Assembly: GCA_937916025.1 (NCBI GenBank)
Contig: CALGGX010000124.1
Span: 1 to 18,603 of the forward strand
Length of the DNA stretch: 18,603 nt
Source: an uncultured Selenomonadales bacterium
Lineage (GTDB): Bacteria > Bacillota_C > Negativicutes > Selenomonadales > Selenomonadaceae
Reading direction: 5' to 3'
Of this stretch, positions 7,563 through 15,344 are shown one piece after another (position 1 is the stretch's first letter; each line of letters begins with the position of its first letter). Made by a program: the position numbers and the translations under genes. Under the pieces are notes generated by a model, which saw only the letters and a list, made by a program, of their open reading frames with translations, was not told where the DNA came from and did no database searches.

Positions 7563-8222
7563 TCAAATCGCCAGCAATCGGATAACCGAAAATGCTTCCG
7601 CAAATTGAACATTCGGTTGCGCCATCTGAACGCCGCGCACCCGCGCCCAACTCTCAATAAACTCGTCCGTCACGTAATTTCGGATTGCCTTTTGCGATTC
7701 GTAAAAATTCAACGCCGCGATTTTTGCTTCGACATGTTGTTTTTCCAAAGCAATCAAAAATGTCGTGTCGCTGTGGAAATCATTCCACACTTCTTCGTAA
7801 GCGAGCATATTCGTCTTTTTGAAAGCACGCTTGCCTTCGCATGCAATGACGTGATGATCCTGATGAATGTCGCCTTCGCTCGGCAGGAAGACGAGATCGG
7901 GATGCACTCGGCGATTGATTTTCACCATATCCTCGAGAATGTCTTGCCTGTGCTCGCTGAAACGTCTGACCGGGTAATGAAAGATTGTCAAATTCTCCGG
8001 TTTGACACCGAGAAATTTCGTCGCCGCCCGTGATTCCGTTTCGAGTGCATTTTTCGGAAATCCTTCGGGCACGGACTCTTCACATGTCGAGAAGATCGCC
8101 CAATGAATTTCTGAACCCCCCCCTGTGTCGTTCATTTTTGCAATCGTTCCGCCGCATGCAATTTCGCCGTCGTCCGTGTGCGGCGAGAGAACCAATATCT
8201 TTTTGTTTTTGAAATCAAACAT
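7563..8222 (-). CDS. PIG-L (LmbE) family N-deacetylase
   Basis: This is a 219-residue zinc-dependent deacetylase of the PIG-L family, which removes N-acetyl from GlcNAc-containing sugars and related amides. The metal motif is SPHTDDGEIACGG (H15, D17/D18, E20), and the second motif HQDHH lies at 120-124. There is no signal peptide, so it probably acts on cytoplasmic nucleotide- or lipid-linked sugars. GAGGAG lies about 7 bases before the ATG at 8222. It sits between the carrier protein and the LpxD-like acyltransferase, which suggests it frees an amine for re-acylation. A run of eight G inside the gene codes Gly34-Gly36, in the loop after the first motif. The gene is in frame as read here, but one base gained or lost would end the protein early. 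Confidence 0.85.
   Translation of the reverse strand: MFDFKNKKILVLSPHTDDGEIACGGTIAKMNDTGGGSEIHWAIFSTCEESVPEGFPKNALETESRAATKFLGVKPENLTIFHYPVRRFSEHRQDILEDMVKINRRVHPDLVFLPSEGDIHQDHHVIACEGKRAFKKTNMLAYEEVWNDFHSDTTFLIALEKQHVEAKIAALNFYESQKAIRNYVTDEFIESWARVRGVQMAQPNVQFAEAFSVIRLLAI
8116..8123 (-). repeat. Eight-G tract inside the PIG-L gene
   Basis: C8 on the plus strand is G8 on the coding strand, spanning the GGG-GGG-GG of three glycine codons. Homopolymer G tracts in surface-sugar genes are a known cause of phase variation by slippage. Whether this one varies is not visible in one sequence. Confidence 0.9.
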
Positions 8223-8238
8223 AATCCGAACTCCTCAA

Positions 8239-8460
8239 TTATTTTTTTGCGGCATATTTGACATAATCGGAAACTTTATTGATCGAAGACGCCTTCTTGA
8301 GCGGAATATCCAACCCCAATTCTTCTTTAAGTCGCGACAAAATAATCAACGCCGTAATCGAATCGAATTGCTCAAAATCCGCAAGGCGCGTCTCGCCGTT
8401 AATGTCCGCCGCATCAACTTCCAAAACGTCGGCGACCAACTCAATCAATTTTTCTTCCAC
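8239..8460 (-). CDS. Acyl carrier protein
   Basis: This is a 73-residue acidic helical protein of acyl carrier type. The phosphopantetheine attachment serine is in EQFDSITALIIL (the usual DSL is DSI here). Start choice: GTG at 8460 has AAGGAG 8 bases upstream, whereas GTG at 8469 lies against that site and overlaps the stop of the FkbH-like gene. The carrier is encoded directly after an FkbH-like gene, a pairing known from glyceryl-ACP formation in polyketide and surface-sugar loci. It is therefore likely a dedicated carrier and not the housekeeping AcpP, which usually sits with fatty acid synthesis genes. The attached group is inferred to be glyceryl from its neighbour. Confidence 0.85.
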   Translation of the reverse strand: MEEKLIELVADVLEVDAADINGETRLADFEQFDSITALIILSRLKEELGLDIPLKKASSINKVSDYVKYAAKK

Positions 8461-8465
8461 AATTA

Positions 8466-10090
8466 TCACTCCTTCTCTTCATCAACAAAGAATTTGCGCA
8501 CCGGTCGCGACTTCAGTTCGATCGAATATTGCACCGTGCCTCCGTCGTTTTCATGTCGAACGTAACCCAAGCCGTCGTAAAAATCGGCAACCGGCATGTT
8601 TTTTGCCGACGCAATGTATTCTGCCTTCAAAGTTTCAAATCCTTCATGCAACAATTCGTTTTCGATCCGATCGATGAAAAAATTTTCCAATCGCTTGCCC
8701 ATGATCCGGCAACTCATTAAAAACGTATCGATTTTCGGAATACGCATGTCGAGCAGAATTACCGCCACGATACCGTAGTCTCCGAATTTATCCGAAACTT
8801 GATACGCGAAAATCTCGCCGCCGTCTTTCAAAAACCGCTCGATCTCGGTCAAATTGCGACGGTGCGTCGTCAAGTTGAACTGATTCGTCTTGTTGATTAA
8901 TTGCACGATCCTGTTCTTGGATTTTTCATCAAAGTCGACGCGCTTCACACGAAGGTTGAGACTTTTCAAAAACGTATCGTAGTCCATTCCCTGACTCGCA
9001 GCTTGCCGTCGTTCTTCCTCGAGATATTGCCGCGTTTTCGTCAAGTCCTCGGTCGTGGCTCGGAGCTTCTTAAAAAACCGCTCGTAGATTGATTCGAGAC
9101 ATTCCGGCAATTGTTCGACATTGGCGGGGAAATCCGCAACGACGACCTCGGGAAGCCGCATTCGGACATTCTCGCGCTCGGCTTCCATGTCGCCCAAAAA
9201 GACAAACGACGCCGATCCGAGATTCAGCTCCCGCGCCATTTCCGAAATGTTGTCGACCTTATCTCGCCAATTGATTTTGATCGAAACAAAATCTTCCGCG
9301 CGGAGCAACATATGCGAATGAGTTCTTCGACGTCCGAGCGATTGTTTTTCGAGCTGACGGCGAGCATCACGCCGCGTTGCTGCATTTTTTTGATCAGACG
9401 TTGCGCGTCTTTGTAGATCGCACCGACGCCGTCGTCTCCGAGCGCGATGCCTTCAATGCCGTCTTCGCCGAGTACGCCGCCCCACAACTTATTGTCCAAA
9501 TCCAAAACCAAAACCTTTTTCGGAACGCGAGTGAAACAATCGATCGCATTTTTTATTCCCGCCGCGAGTTGCACATTGCCGTTGTGCGAGAAAGGCAACT
9601 TCCCCATATACCACATCTTTGCATCAAACATATTTTTCGCGCCGAATTCGGTGACGATCTTCTTCAGCGAAAAGCGATGAATGTTTGCATGCCGACCGAG
9701 CAACTCGCCGAGTCTTTCGAGCCAATAATTTTCCAAAACATCGTTGTCAAACTCGTCGAGATCGGAAATATCGCCGTCGAAAACCACATCCGATATGAAA
9801 TATTCAAAAGCCGTCGGCGTTGCAGACTCCGCCATGCCGAACCAATCATCGATGATCGCCTTGCGATCTTTCGGCTCGAAAGCAGACTCGAGCAGTCGAT
9901 TGATATCAATCAGAATGAAGATCAACTTCGGCTCGAATTGATGCAAAGTCGAATTTGTGTTGAGGAGATGCCCCCAAATGTCGCCGTAGCCGATCGAAGG
10001 ACAAACGGCAAAATCTTTCTTCAGCTGTCGAGCAATGAAGTCGGCGTTGACGTTTGACAAGACAGCGATTTTGGTTTTGAGATCAGACAT
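8466..10090 (-). pseudogene. FkbH-like HAD-IIIC glyceryl-loading enzyme, frameshifted
   Basis: FkbH-type enzymes take 1,3-bisphosphoglycerate, dephosphorylate it and load the glyceryl unit onto a carrier protein. The first part (10090 to about 9315) carries an N-terminal domain and the HAD motif VLDLDNKLWGGVLGEDG, with D197 and D199, then LAVSSKNN. After Ile258-Arg259 the coding frame shifts. The second part (about 9314 to 8466) goes on with HMLLRAEDF, the NWRDKVDNI motif and the C-terminal acyltransferase-like region (KFGDYGIVAV, FLMSCRIMGKRLE). Family members usually have three more residues (x-H-P) at the break, so loss of 10 bases fits both the frame change and the missing residues. The start has AGGTGA 4 bases upstream. 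Unless the break is a sequence error, the loader is probably inactive. Confidence 0.8.
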
Positions 10091-10098
10091 TTTATCAC

Positions 10099-10230
10099 CT
10101 ATCGAAACGAAAGAATTTTTTCGAGAGTTTCCGGCACGATTTTCAACGCGAAATTCATAATTCCGCCGCCGTTCGACAAACTCCTCAAGCTCGGTATCAA
10201 ACGATGGATTTCGACTGCCGACGACAAGCT
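10099..10230 (-). pseudogene. Possible 3' relic of a gene lost between msbA and the FkbH-like gene
   Basis: The space after msbA holds an open frame with no good start. It ends in MNFALKIVPETLEKILSFR and a TAG whose last bases form the AGGTGA ribosome site of the FkbH-like gene. The same stop-in-ribosome-site arrangement joins herA to the GHKL gene and lpxA to lpxI, so this may be the true end of a former upstream gene. The family is not recognised. It could also be a chance frame. Confidence 0.3.
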
Positions 10231-10231
10231 G

Positions 10232-11956
10232 TTAATGCTCGCCGAACTGAATGTTGTAGAGATGAGAGTAGAGTCCGCCCAGTTTCAGCAATTCCGAGTG
10301 CGAGCCCTTCTCGACGACGCGCCCGTGCTCGATTACAAATATGCAATCCGCATCGAAGATCGTCGAGAGGCGATGCGCGATCACAAATGATGTTCGTCCA
10401 AGCATGAGTTTATCCAGCGCGGCTTGGACGATTTTTTCCGACTCGGTGTCGAGCGCACTCGTCGCCTCGTCGAGGATCAATACGCGCGGGTCTTTCAAAA
10501 TCGCTCGCGCAATCGCAACGCGCTGTCTCTGACCGCCGCTCAATGCCAGCCCGCGCTCCCCGATCACTGTTTGATAGCCTTCCGGCATTTGCGTTATGAA
10601 GTCATGCGCATTTGCCGCGCGCGCCGCCTCGAGCACTTCGACGTCCGTCGCATCCAATCGTCCGTAGCGAATGTTTTCCATGATCGAAGTGCTGAATAAC
10701 AGCGTCTCCTGCGGTACGATTCCGATCTGCGAGCGCAATGAATTCAGCGTTACGTCTCGAATGTCAAAGCCGTCGATCTTGATCGCGCCGCTCGAAACAT
10801 CGTAAAAGCGCGGAATGAGATTGGCGATCGTCGACTTGCCCGCGCCGCTCGGTCCGACAAACGCGATCATCTGCCCGGGCTTTACCTCGAACGATACATT
10901 CTCGAGCGCGTTGTGCGTGCCGTCGTACGAGAAACTCACATTCTCGAGCGAGACATGCCCCGACACTTGCGGCAGAATTTTCGCGTCCGACTTGTCGTTG
11001 ACCGCCTCTTCGAGATCGAGCACGTAGAATATGCGATCGACCGCCGCCAGTGCTTTTTGCATGCGCCCGTAAATCCTCGACAGTCGCTTGACGGGATTCG
11101 CGAGATTGACCGCGTATGTCAAGAACGCCACCAATTCGCCCGCCGTCAGCACGCCGTTGACGACTTCATAGCCGCCGTACCAAACCAACGCCGTTACCGC
11201 CAATGCCGCGAGAAACTCGACCATCGGTGTCAACAGCGAATTCAATTGCACGTTTTTCATCACGGCTTGGAAATTCAACTCGTTCTGTCGGCAGAAGCGA
11301 TCGATTTCATAATCCTCACGCACGAACGACTTGACGACGCGAATTGACGAAATCGACTCCTGCAACAGCGAAGTGATCTCCGCCATCCGCTCTTGAATGA
11401 CGGTGCCGTTCGCCTTGATCTTCCTGCCGAAAATGCGCATGCAAGACGCGACGAGCGGCACGGTGATCAACGTCAGCAATGACAGCTTCCAATCGAGCAG
11501 AAACATCATCACAATCGAGCCGATCAAAATCGACGCCTCGGTGAACAGCTCGATCAGATTGTCGACGAGCGCGGCTTGTATCGCCTCCACGTCGTTGGTG
11601 ATGTAGCTCATCGTCTCGCCGGTCTGATGCTTGTCGAAATACGCCATCGGCATGCGCTGAAACTTGCGAAACATCACTTCGCGCACGTCGATGATCACGC
11701 GCTGACCGATATACGATACGAGATACGATTGACCGAAGTAGAAAATGCCGCGGAAGAAAAACACGACGACGATGCCGATTGCAATCAAATTGAGCAACGC
11801 CATGTTTTTTTCGGCGAGCACTTGGTCGATCATGTCTTTGATGATCCACGGGACGTAGAGGTTTGCCGCCGCCGCGAAGACGATGCAGATGATTGCGACG
11901 CCGAGGCGTTTCAGGTATGGTTTGATGTAAACCAGCAGACGCTTGTAATTTTTCAT
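10232..11956 (-). CDS. msbA: Lipid A flippase, ABC transporter MsbA family
   Basis: This 574-residue half-transporter has an N-terminal membrane domain (helices between about residues 15 and 290) and a C-terminal ATPase. Walker A is GPSGAGKST (368-376), the Q loop is PQE (about 415), the signature is LSGGQ (472-476), Walker B is VLILDE (492-497) and the switch His is H528 in IAHRLST. MsbA dimers flip lipid A-core from the inner to the outer leaflet of the inner membrane. Position right after lpxB supports this role over drug export. The ATG at 11956 overlaps the lpxB stop as ATGA, which indicates coupled translation. A 25-residue upstream extension in the same frame lies inside lpxB and is rejected. 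The expected next genes for Kdo and lpxK are absent. Confidence 0.88.
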   Translation of the reverse strand: MKNYKRLLVYIKPYLKRLGVAIICIVFAAAANLYVPWIIKDMIDQVLAEKNMALLNLIAIGIVVVFFFRGIFYFGQSYLVSYIGQRVIIDVREVMFRKFQRMPMAYFDKHQTGETMSYITNDVEAIQAALVDNLIELFTEASILIGSIVMMFLLDWKLSLLTLITVPLVASCMRIFGRKIKANGTVIQERMAEITSLLQESISSIRVVKSFVREDYEIDRFCRQNELNFQAVMKNVQLNSLLTPMVEFLAALAVTALVWYGGYEVVNGVLTAGELVAFLTYAVNLANPVKRLSRIYGRMQKALAAVDRIFYVLDLEEAVNDKSDAKILPQVSGHVSLENVSFSYDGTHNALENVSFEVKPGQMIAFVGPSGAGKSTIANLIPRFYDVSSGAIKIDGFDIRDVTLNSLRSQIGIVPQETLLFSTSIMENIRYGRLDATDVEVLEAARAANAHDFITQMPEGYQTVIGERGLALSGGQRQRVAIARAILKDPRVLILDEATSALDTESEKIVQAALDKLMLGRTSFVIAHRLSTIFDADCIFVIEHGRVVEKGSHSELLKLGGLYSHLYNIQFGEH

Positions 11957-13089
11957 GAAACACTTCCGATTGCATTGATGATGAGTCGCGCGGTTCGATG
12001 AGCGGCTCCGGATTTGCCGAGCTTTTCGCATGCGAGCCGCAACTCTTCGACAACTCGCTCGCGATTCGGTTCGCCGCGCATCAATTTCAGTAACTCTGCC
12101 GATATTCTAGCAGGTTCGACTTGATCTTGCAAAAGCTCGGGCTGTATTTTTTTGTCGAGCAGAATGTTGGGCAGGCTGAAGTGGTCGATGTGCACGAAGC
12201 GTTTCGCAATGAAGTAATTCAACGCCGCCATTTTGTAAAGCACGACGCAAGGCATTCCGAGCAGTGCCGCCTCGAGGATAACCGTGCCGCTCGCCGCCGC
12301 CGCGCAATCCGCTATCGACATCAGATCGTATCGATGCTCGCCGACAGGTTTCACGTCGACTCCGCTCCTCGCAATTGCAGTCGTGAGCGCGACTCGATCG
12401 ACGCTGTCCGCCACCGGCAGGAAGAATTTTATGTCCGATCGCCGTTTTGAGATCAAGCGCGCCGCTTCGAGCATCGGTTGCAACAGGAATTTGATCTCCT
12501 GCCGACGACTGCCGGGCATCAGCAAGATCACATGATCTTCCGATCGAACATCAAAAAAACTCCGCGCGGAGTTTTGCGACATCGAAGGCTTGACGGTGTC
12601 GACCATCGGATTGCCGACGAATGTGATGTTGGCTCCCGCCTGCCGATACACTTCGACCTCGAACGGAAAGATCGCCGCGAATTGATCGGCGATCGCCGCG
12701 CAATCTTTCGCGCGCCCCTTACGCCATGCCCATGCCGACGGCGGGATGTAAGAAAATACTTTGATGCCGAGTTGCTTCGCGCGTTTTGCGAGCCGCCAAT
12801 TGAAGTCCGGATAATCGATCAGCACCAGAATATCGGGATGCTCGCGCTTCATGCACTCTGTCAATTCGTCGAGCAATCGAAAAATGCGCCCGAGATTTTT
12901 GATCACTTCCCAGACGCCCATGATGCTGAATTCCTTGCAATTGCGAACGAGGCGAACGCCCGCCGCCGCCATTCGATCGCCGCCGAAGCCGATCATTTCA
13001 ATCGACGAATCGATCATCAAAATCTCGCGGGCAATTGCCGCGCCGTGAATATCGCCGGACACTTCTCCGGCGGAAAACATTATCTTCAT
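11953..13089 (-). CDS. lpxB: Lipid-A-disaccharide synthase
   Basis: This is a 378-residue GT19 family glycosyltransferase. LpxB joins UDP-2,3-diacylglucosamine to lipid X to form the beta-1,6 disaccharide of lipid A at the inner membrane face. Visible marks are SAGEVSGDIHGA near the N-terminus, the SIMGVWEVIKNL segment, FVGNPMVD and LLMPGSRRQEI. Length matches the family. The ATG at 13089 lies 6 bases after the lpxI stop and has only a weak ribosome site, so translation probably depends on coupling to lpxI. Its stop overlaps the msbA start. An ATG three codons further in is an alternative start. Confidence 0.93.
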   Translation of the reverse strand: MKIMFSAGEVSGDIHGAAIAREILMIDSSIEMIGFGGDRMAAAGVRLVRNCKEFSIMGVWEVIKNLGRIFRLLDELTECMKREHPDILVLIDYPDFNWRLAKRAKQLGIKVFSYIPPSAWAWRKGRAKDCAAIADQFAAIFPFEVEVYRQAGANITFVGNPMVDTVKPSMSQNSARSFFDVRSEDHVILLMPGSRRQEIKFLLQPMLEAARLISKRRSDIKFFLPVADSVDRVALTTAIARSGVDVKPVGEHRYDLMSIADCAAAASGTVILEAALLGMPCVVLYKMAALNYFIAKRFVHIDHFSLPNILLDKKIQPELLQDQVEPARISAELLKLMRGEPNRERVVEELRLACEKLGKSGAAHRTARLIINAIGSVS

Positions 13090-13095
13090 GCAAAA

Positions 13096-13899
13096 TCAAA
13101 TCGCCGTGATTGCAATGTTATGTTCGTCGGCAAGCGCGATCATCTTCTCGCGCTCGACAACCAGTGTCTGTCCGGCTTCAATCGCGAGTGCAACCGCTCC
13201 GACTTCGATCATCTTCTCGAGCGTCCGCACTCCGACTGTCGGTACGTCGAATCGCTTATCCTGTTGCGGCTTGCTTACCTTGACGACGATCGCTCCGCCG
13301 TTTGCGAGTCGACCGCCGCGCAAAATGCATTCGTCCGTGCCTTCAATCGCCTCGACCGCCATGATCGCGCGGTTTTTAACCACGACCGTCTGCCCGATAT
13401 CGAGGCCGCCGAGTGCTTTTGCCACTTGGAAGCCGAAATCCATATCCGAACGCTCGGCGTCTGTCGGAATGCGTCGAGTGAAATCGCCGCGCGGAGGCAT
13501 CAATTGCTTGATCAACGCCGTCTGATCGAACGTCTTGCAATCAATCTTTTCGAGCTCGCGCACGAACGCCATCATGATCGTGTCGTCGTTTCGATCGGGC
13601 AACGACAGCAATAACTCGAGCATTTTCACGTCCGGCATGATCTTGCCGTTGAAGAGCAACTCCTTCGTCACTTTGCCGATCATCGTCACCTGATGAATGT
13701 CGTTTTCTTTGATGTAATTCAAAATCGCCTCGAGATGCGCAACGCTGATGCGCTGAAAATCTTTTGCGAAGTCGGCAACGGCGGGATCGGTTTGCTCGAG
13801 CAAAGCCACGGCGTAGACTTCGTAACCGGATTGAGAGGCGGCGCGCGCAAATTCGACAGGCAGTTTGCCGACGCCCGCCAACAATCCTATTCTATCCAA
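13096..13899 (-). CDS. lpxI: UDP-2,3-diacylglucosamine diphosphatase LpxI
   Basis: This 267-residue protein of the LpxI (former DUF1009) family hydrolyses UDP-2,3-diacylglucosamine to lipid X and UMP. It replaces LpxH in many lineages, including Negativicutes. Family marks are RIGLLAGVGKLP at the N-terminus, PPRGDFTRR and DIGQTVVVKN in the middle, and DVPTVGVRTLEKMIEVGA near the end. TTG at 13899 is the chosen start: AAGGAG lies 8 bases upstream and itself overlaps the lpxA stop. The longer open frame (to 13956) overlaps lpxA and adds residues that family members lack. Confidence 0.92.
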   Translation of the reverse strand: MDRIGLLAGVGKLPVEFARAASQSGYEVYAVALLEQTDPAVADFAKDFQRISVAHLEAILNYIKENDIHQVTMIGKVTKELLFNGKIMPDVKMLELLLSLPDRNDDTIMMAFVRELEKIDCKTFDQTALIKQLMPPRGDFTRRIPTDAERSDMDFGFQVAKALGGLDIGQTVVVKNRAIMAVEAIEGTDECILRGGRLANGGAIVVKVSKPQQDKRFDVPTVGVRTLEKMIEVGAVALAIEAGQTLVVEREKMIALADEHNIAITAI

Positions 13900-13912
13900 A
13901 ACGTTCACTCCT

Positions 13913-14731
13913 TCAATCTTCGGCGCGGCGTTCCCGGCAAATTCCGCGATCGGCATTGCGCAAAAATCTCAAAAAGTGCTCGACTTCCTCGCACGAATCG
14001 ACTTCCTGCTCGATCACGGCGATTGCTTCCGCCAAGGTCAAGCCCGAGCGATACAGGATTTTATACGCCTTTTTGATGTTATGCCGAGCTTCGAGCGGAA
14101 TCCCCGCGCGCGAAATTCCAACGCTGTTCAAACCGACGACTTTTGCCGGATGCCCGTCAACAATCGTATAAGGCACCACGTCCTGCACGAGTTTCGACAT
14201 GCCGCCGACCATTGCGTTGCGTCCGATCTTGACAAACTGATGCACGCCCGCCATGCCGCCGATCACGACGCGATCTTCGACAATCGCATGCCCCGCGCAA
14301 CTCGCCAAATTCGACATGATCACGTGATTGCCGAGCACGCAATTATGCGCAACATGAATGTATGCCATCAACAGGCAATCGGAGCCGATGCGCGTCTCGT
14401 TGCCTTCACCCGTCGCCCGATGAATCGTCGCGCCCTCGCGAATGACGGTTCGATCGCCGATGAAGGTGTAGCTCTTCTCGCCTTTGAATTTCAGGTCTTG
14501 CGGCTCCTCGCCGACTGACGCAAATTGAAACACTCTGCAGTTTCTGCCGAGCGAAGTCCAGCCATGAATTACGGCGTGCGGTCCGATTTCGGAACCCTCG
14601 CCGATCTCGACATTTTCGCCAATCACACAGTACGGACCGATCTCCGCGCCGTCGGCAATGCGCGCACTCGGAGCCACCACCGCGCTCGGATGTATGTTTG
14701 CAGTCATTTTTCTTCCTGCTTCCACTATCAT
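13913..14731 (-). CDS. lpxA: UDP-N-acetylglucosamine O-acyltransferase
   Basis: LpxA starts lipid A synthesis by moving a hydroxyacyl chain from ACP to the 3-OH of UDP-GlcNAc. From ATG 14731 the protein has 272 residues: a left-handed beta-helix of hexapeptide repeats and a helical C-terminal part. The catalytic His is in YIHVAHNC (H129), and HQFVKIGRNAMVGG is typical of the family. GGAGGAG (14741-14747) lies 9 bases before ATG 14731. A second ATG at 14707 with AGGAAG 4 bases upstream gives MTANIHPSAVV, closer to the usual family start, so both are possible. Its stop overlaps the ribosome site of lpxI. Confidence 0.92.
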   Translation of the reverse strand: MIVEAGRKMTANIHPSAVVAPSARIADGAEIGPYCVIGENVEIGEGSEIGPHAVIHGWTSLGRNCRVFQFASVGEEPQDLKFKGEKSYTFIGDRTVIREGATIHRATGEGNETRIGSDCLLMAYIHVAHNCVLGNHVIMSNLASCAGHAIVEDRVVIGGMAGVHQFVKIGRNAMVGGMSKLVQDVVPYTIVDGHPAKVVGLNSVGISRAGIPLEARHNIKKAYKILYRSGLTLAEAIAVIEQEVDSCEEVEHFLRFLRNADRGICRERRAED

Positions 14732-14736
14732 TTTTT

Positions 14737-14868
14737 TCAACTCCTCCGGCTAAGTTGCAGTTTCTGATGATACAGTCCGAAGGAGCCGCGTGATTGTGGC
14801 GTCGAATAAAATCGCATTGCCGATTGCTTTTGCGATTGAAGAAATTCCTCGCCGCGCAGATTCGGCAA
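14737..14868 (-). CDS. Possible 43-residue small ORF between fabZ and lpxA
   Basis: The roughly 170-base gap between fabZ and lpxA holds a TTG-started frame of 43 codons, beginning MPNLRGEEFLQSQK and ending in SRRS. Its TGA lies directly after the lpxA ribosome site, which would suit coupling. It resembles no protein known to me, and a start signal is weak (GGAG 13 bases upstream). A leader or spacer without coding is equally likely. Confidence 0.2.
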   Translation of the reverse strand: MPNLRGEEFLQSQKQSAMRFYSTPQSRGSFGLYHQKLQLSRRS

Positions 14869-14902
14869 TTCAATTCGATTGCTCCGATTTGCTTCGAGAA
14901 TC

Positions 14903-15343
14903 TTACATTTCGTCGGGCTTTTTCAATGCAAATGTAAAATCCGCCTGCGCGACGAGTTGATCGTCAACAAAACCGTCCGTGTGCAGGCGTCCGAAAAGTC
15001 CATGCACTTTCGTAATTTCGGCTTTTGTGATCAGTTGATCGCCCGGTATCACGGGTTTTTTGAATTTGATGTTATCCATGCCGCCGAAGAGCGGAACCAT
15101 GCCGCGATATTTATTCTCGTAGAGTAAGGCGATACCGCCGACTTGCGCCATTGCCTCGAGCAACAGTACGCCCGGCATGATCGGGTTGTCGGGGAAATGT
15201 CCGGCGAATTGCGGCTCATTCATAGTGATGTTTTTCAAGCCCGTCGCCGATTTGAACGGCTCGATCTCCAAAATGCGATCGACCAGCAACATCGGCGGGC
15301 GATGCGGCAGGATTTTTTTGATCTCGTTGATGTCCAATTGCAA
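14903..15343 (-). CDS. fabZ: 3-hydroxyacyl-[acyl-carrier-protein] dehydratase FabZ
   Basis: FabZ dehydrates 3-hydroxyacyl-ACP in fatty acid elongation and competes with LpxA/LpxD for the same substrate, which explains its common place in lpx operons. The 146-residue hot-dog protein has LPHRPPMLLVDRI at the N-terminus, the catalytic His in FAGHFPDNPIMPGVL (H49) and the catalytic Glu in LLEAMAQVGG (E63). TTG at 15343 is chosen because AGGTGA lies 5 bases upstream; a GTG at 15352 lies inside that site. The lpxC stop at 15345 is one base away, so translation is likely coupled. Confidence 0.95.
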   Translation of the reverse strand: MQLDINEIKKILPHRPPMLLVDRILEIEPFKSATGLKNITMNEPQFAGHFPDNPIMPGVLLLEAMAQVGGIALLYENKYRGMVPLFGGMDNIKFKKPVIPGDQLITKAEITKVHGLFGRLHTDGFVDDQLVAQADFTFALKKPDEM

Positions 15344-15344
15344 T

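Noticed and set aside
14406..14873. A 155-codon Cys/Arg-rich frame starting at a TTG with GGAG upstream
   Set aside because: Most of it overlaps lpxA out of frame. The Cys content comes from shifted reading of lpxA codons.
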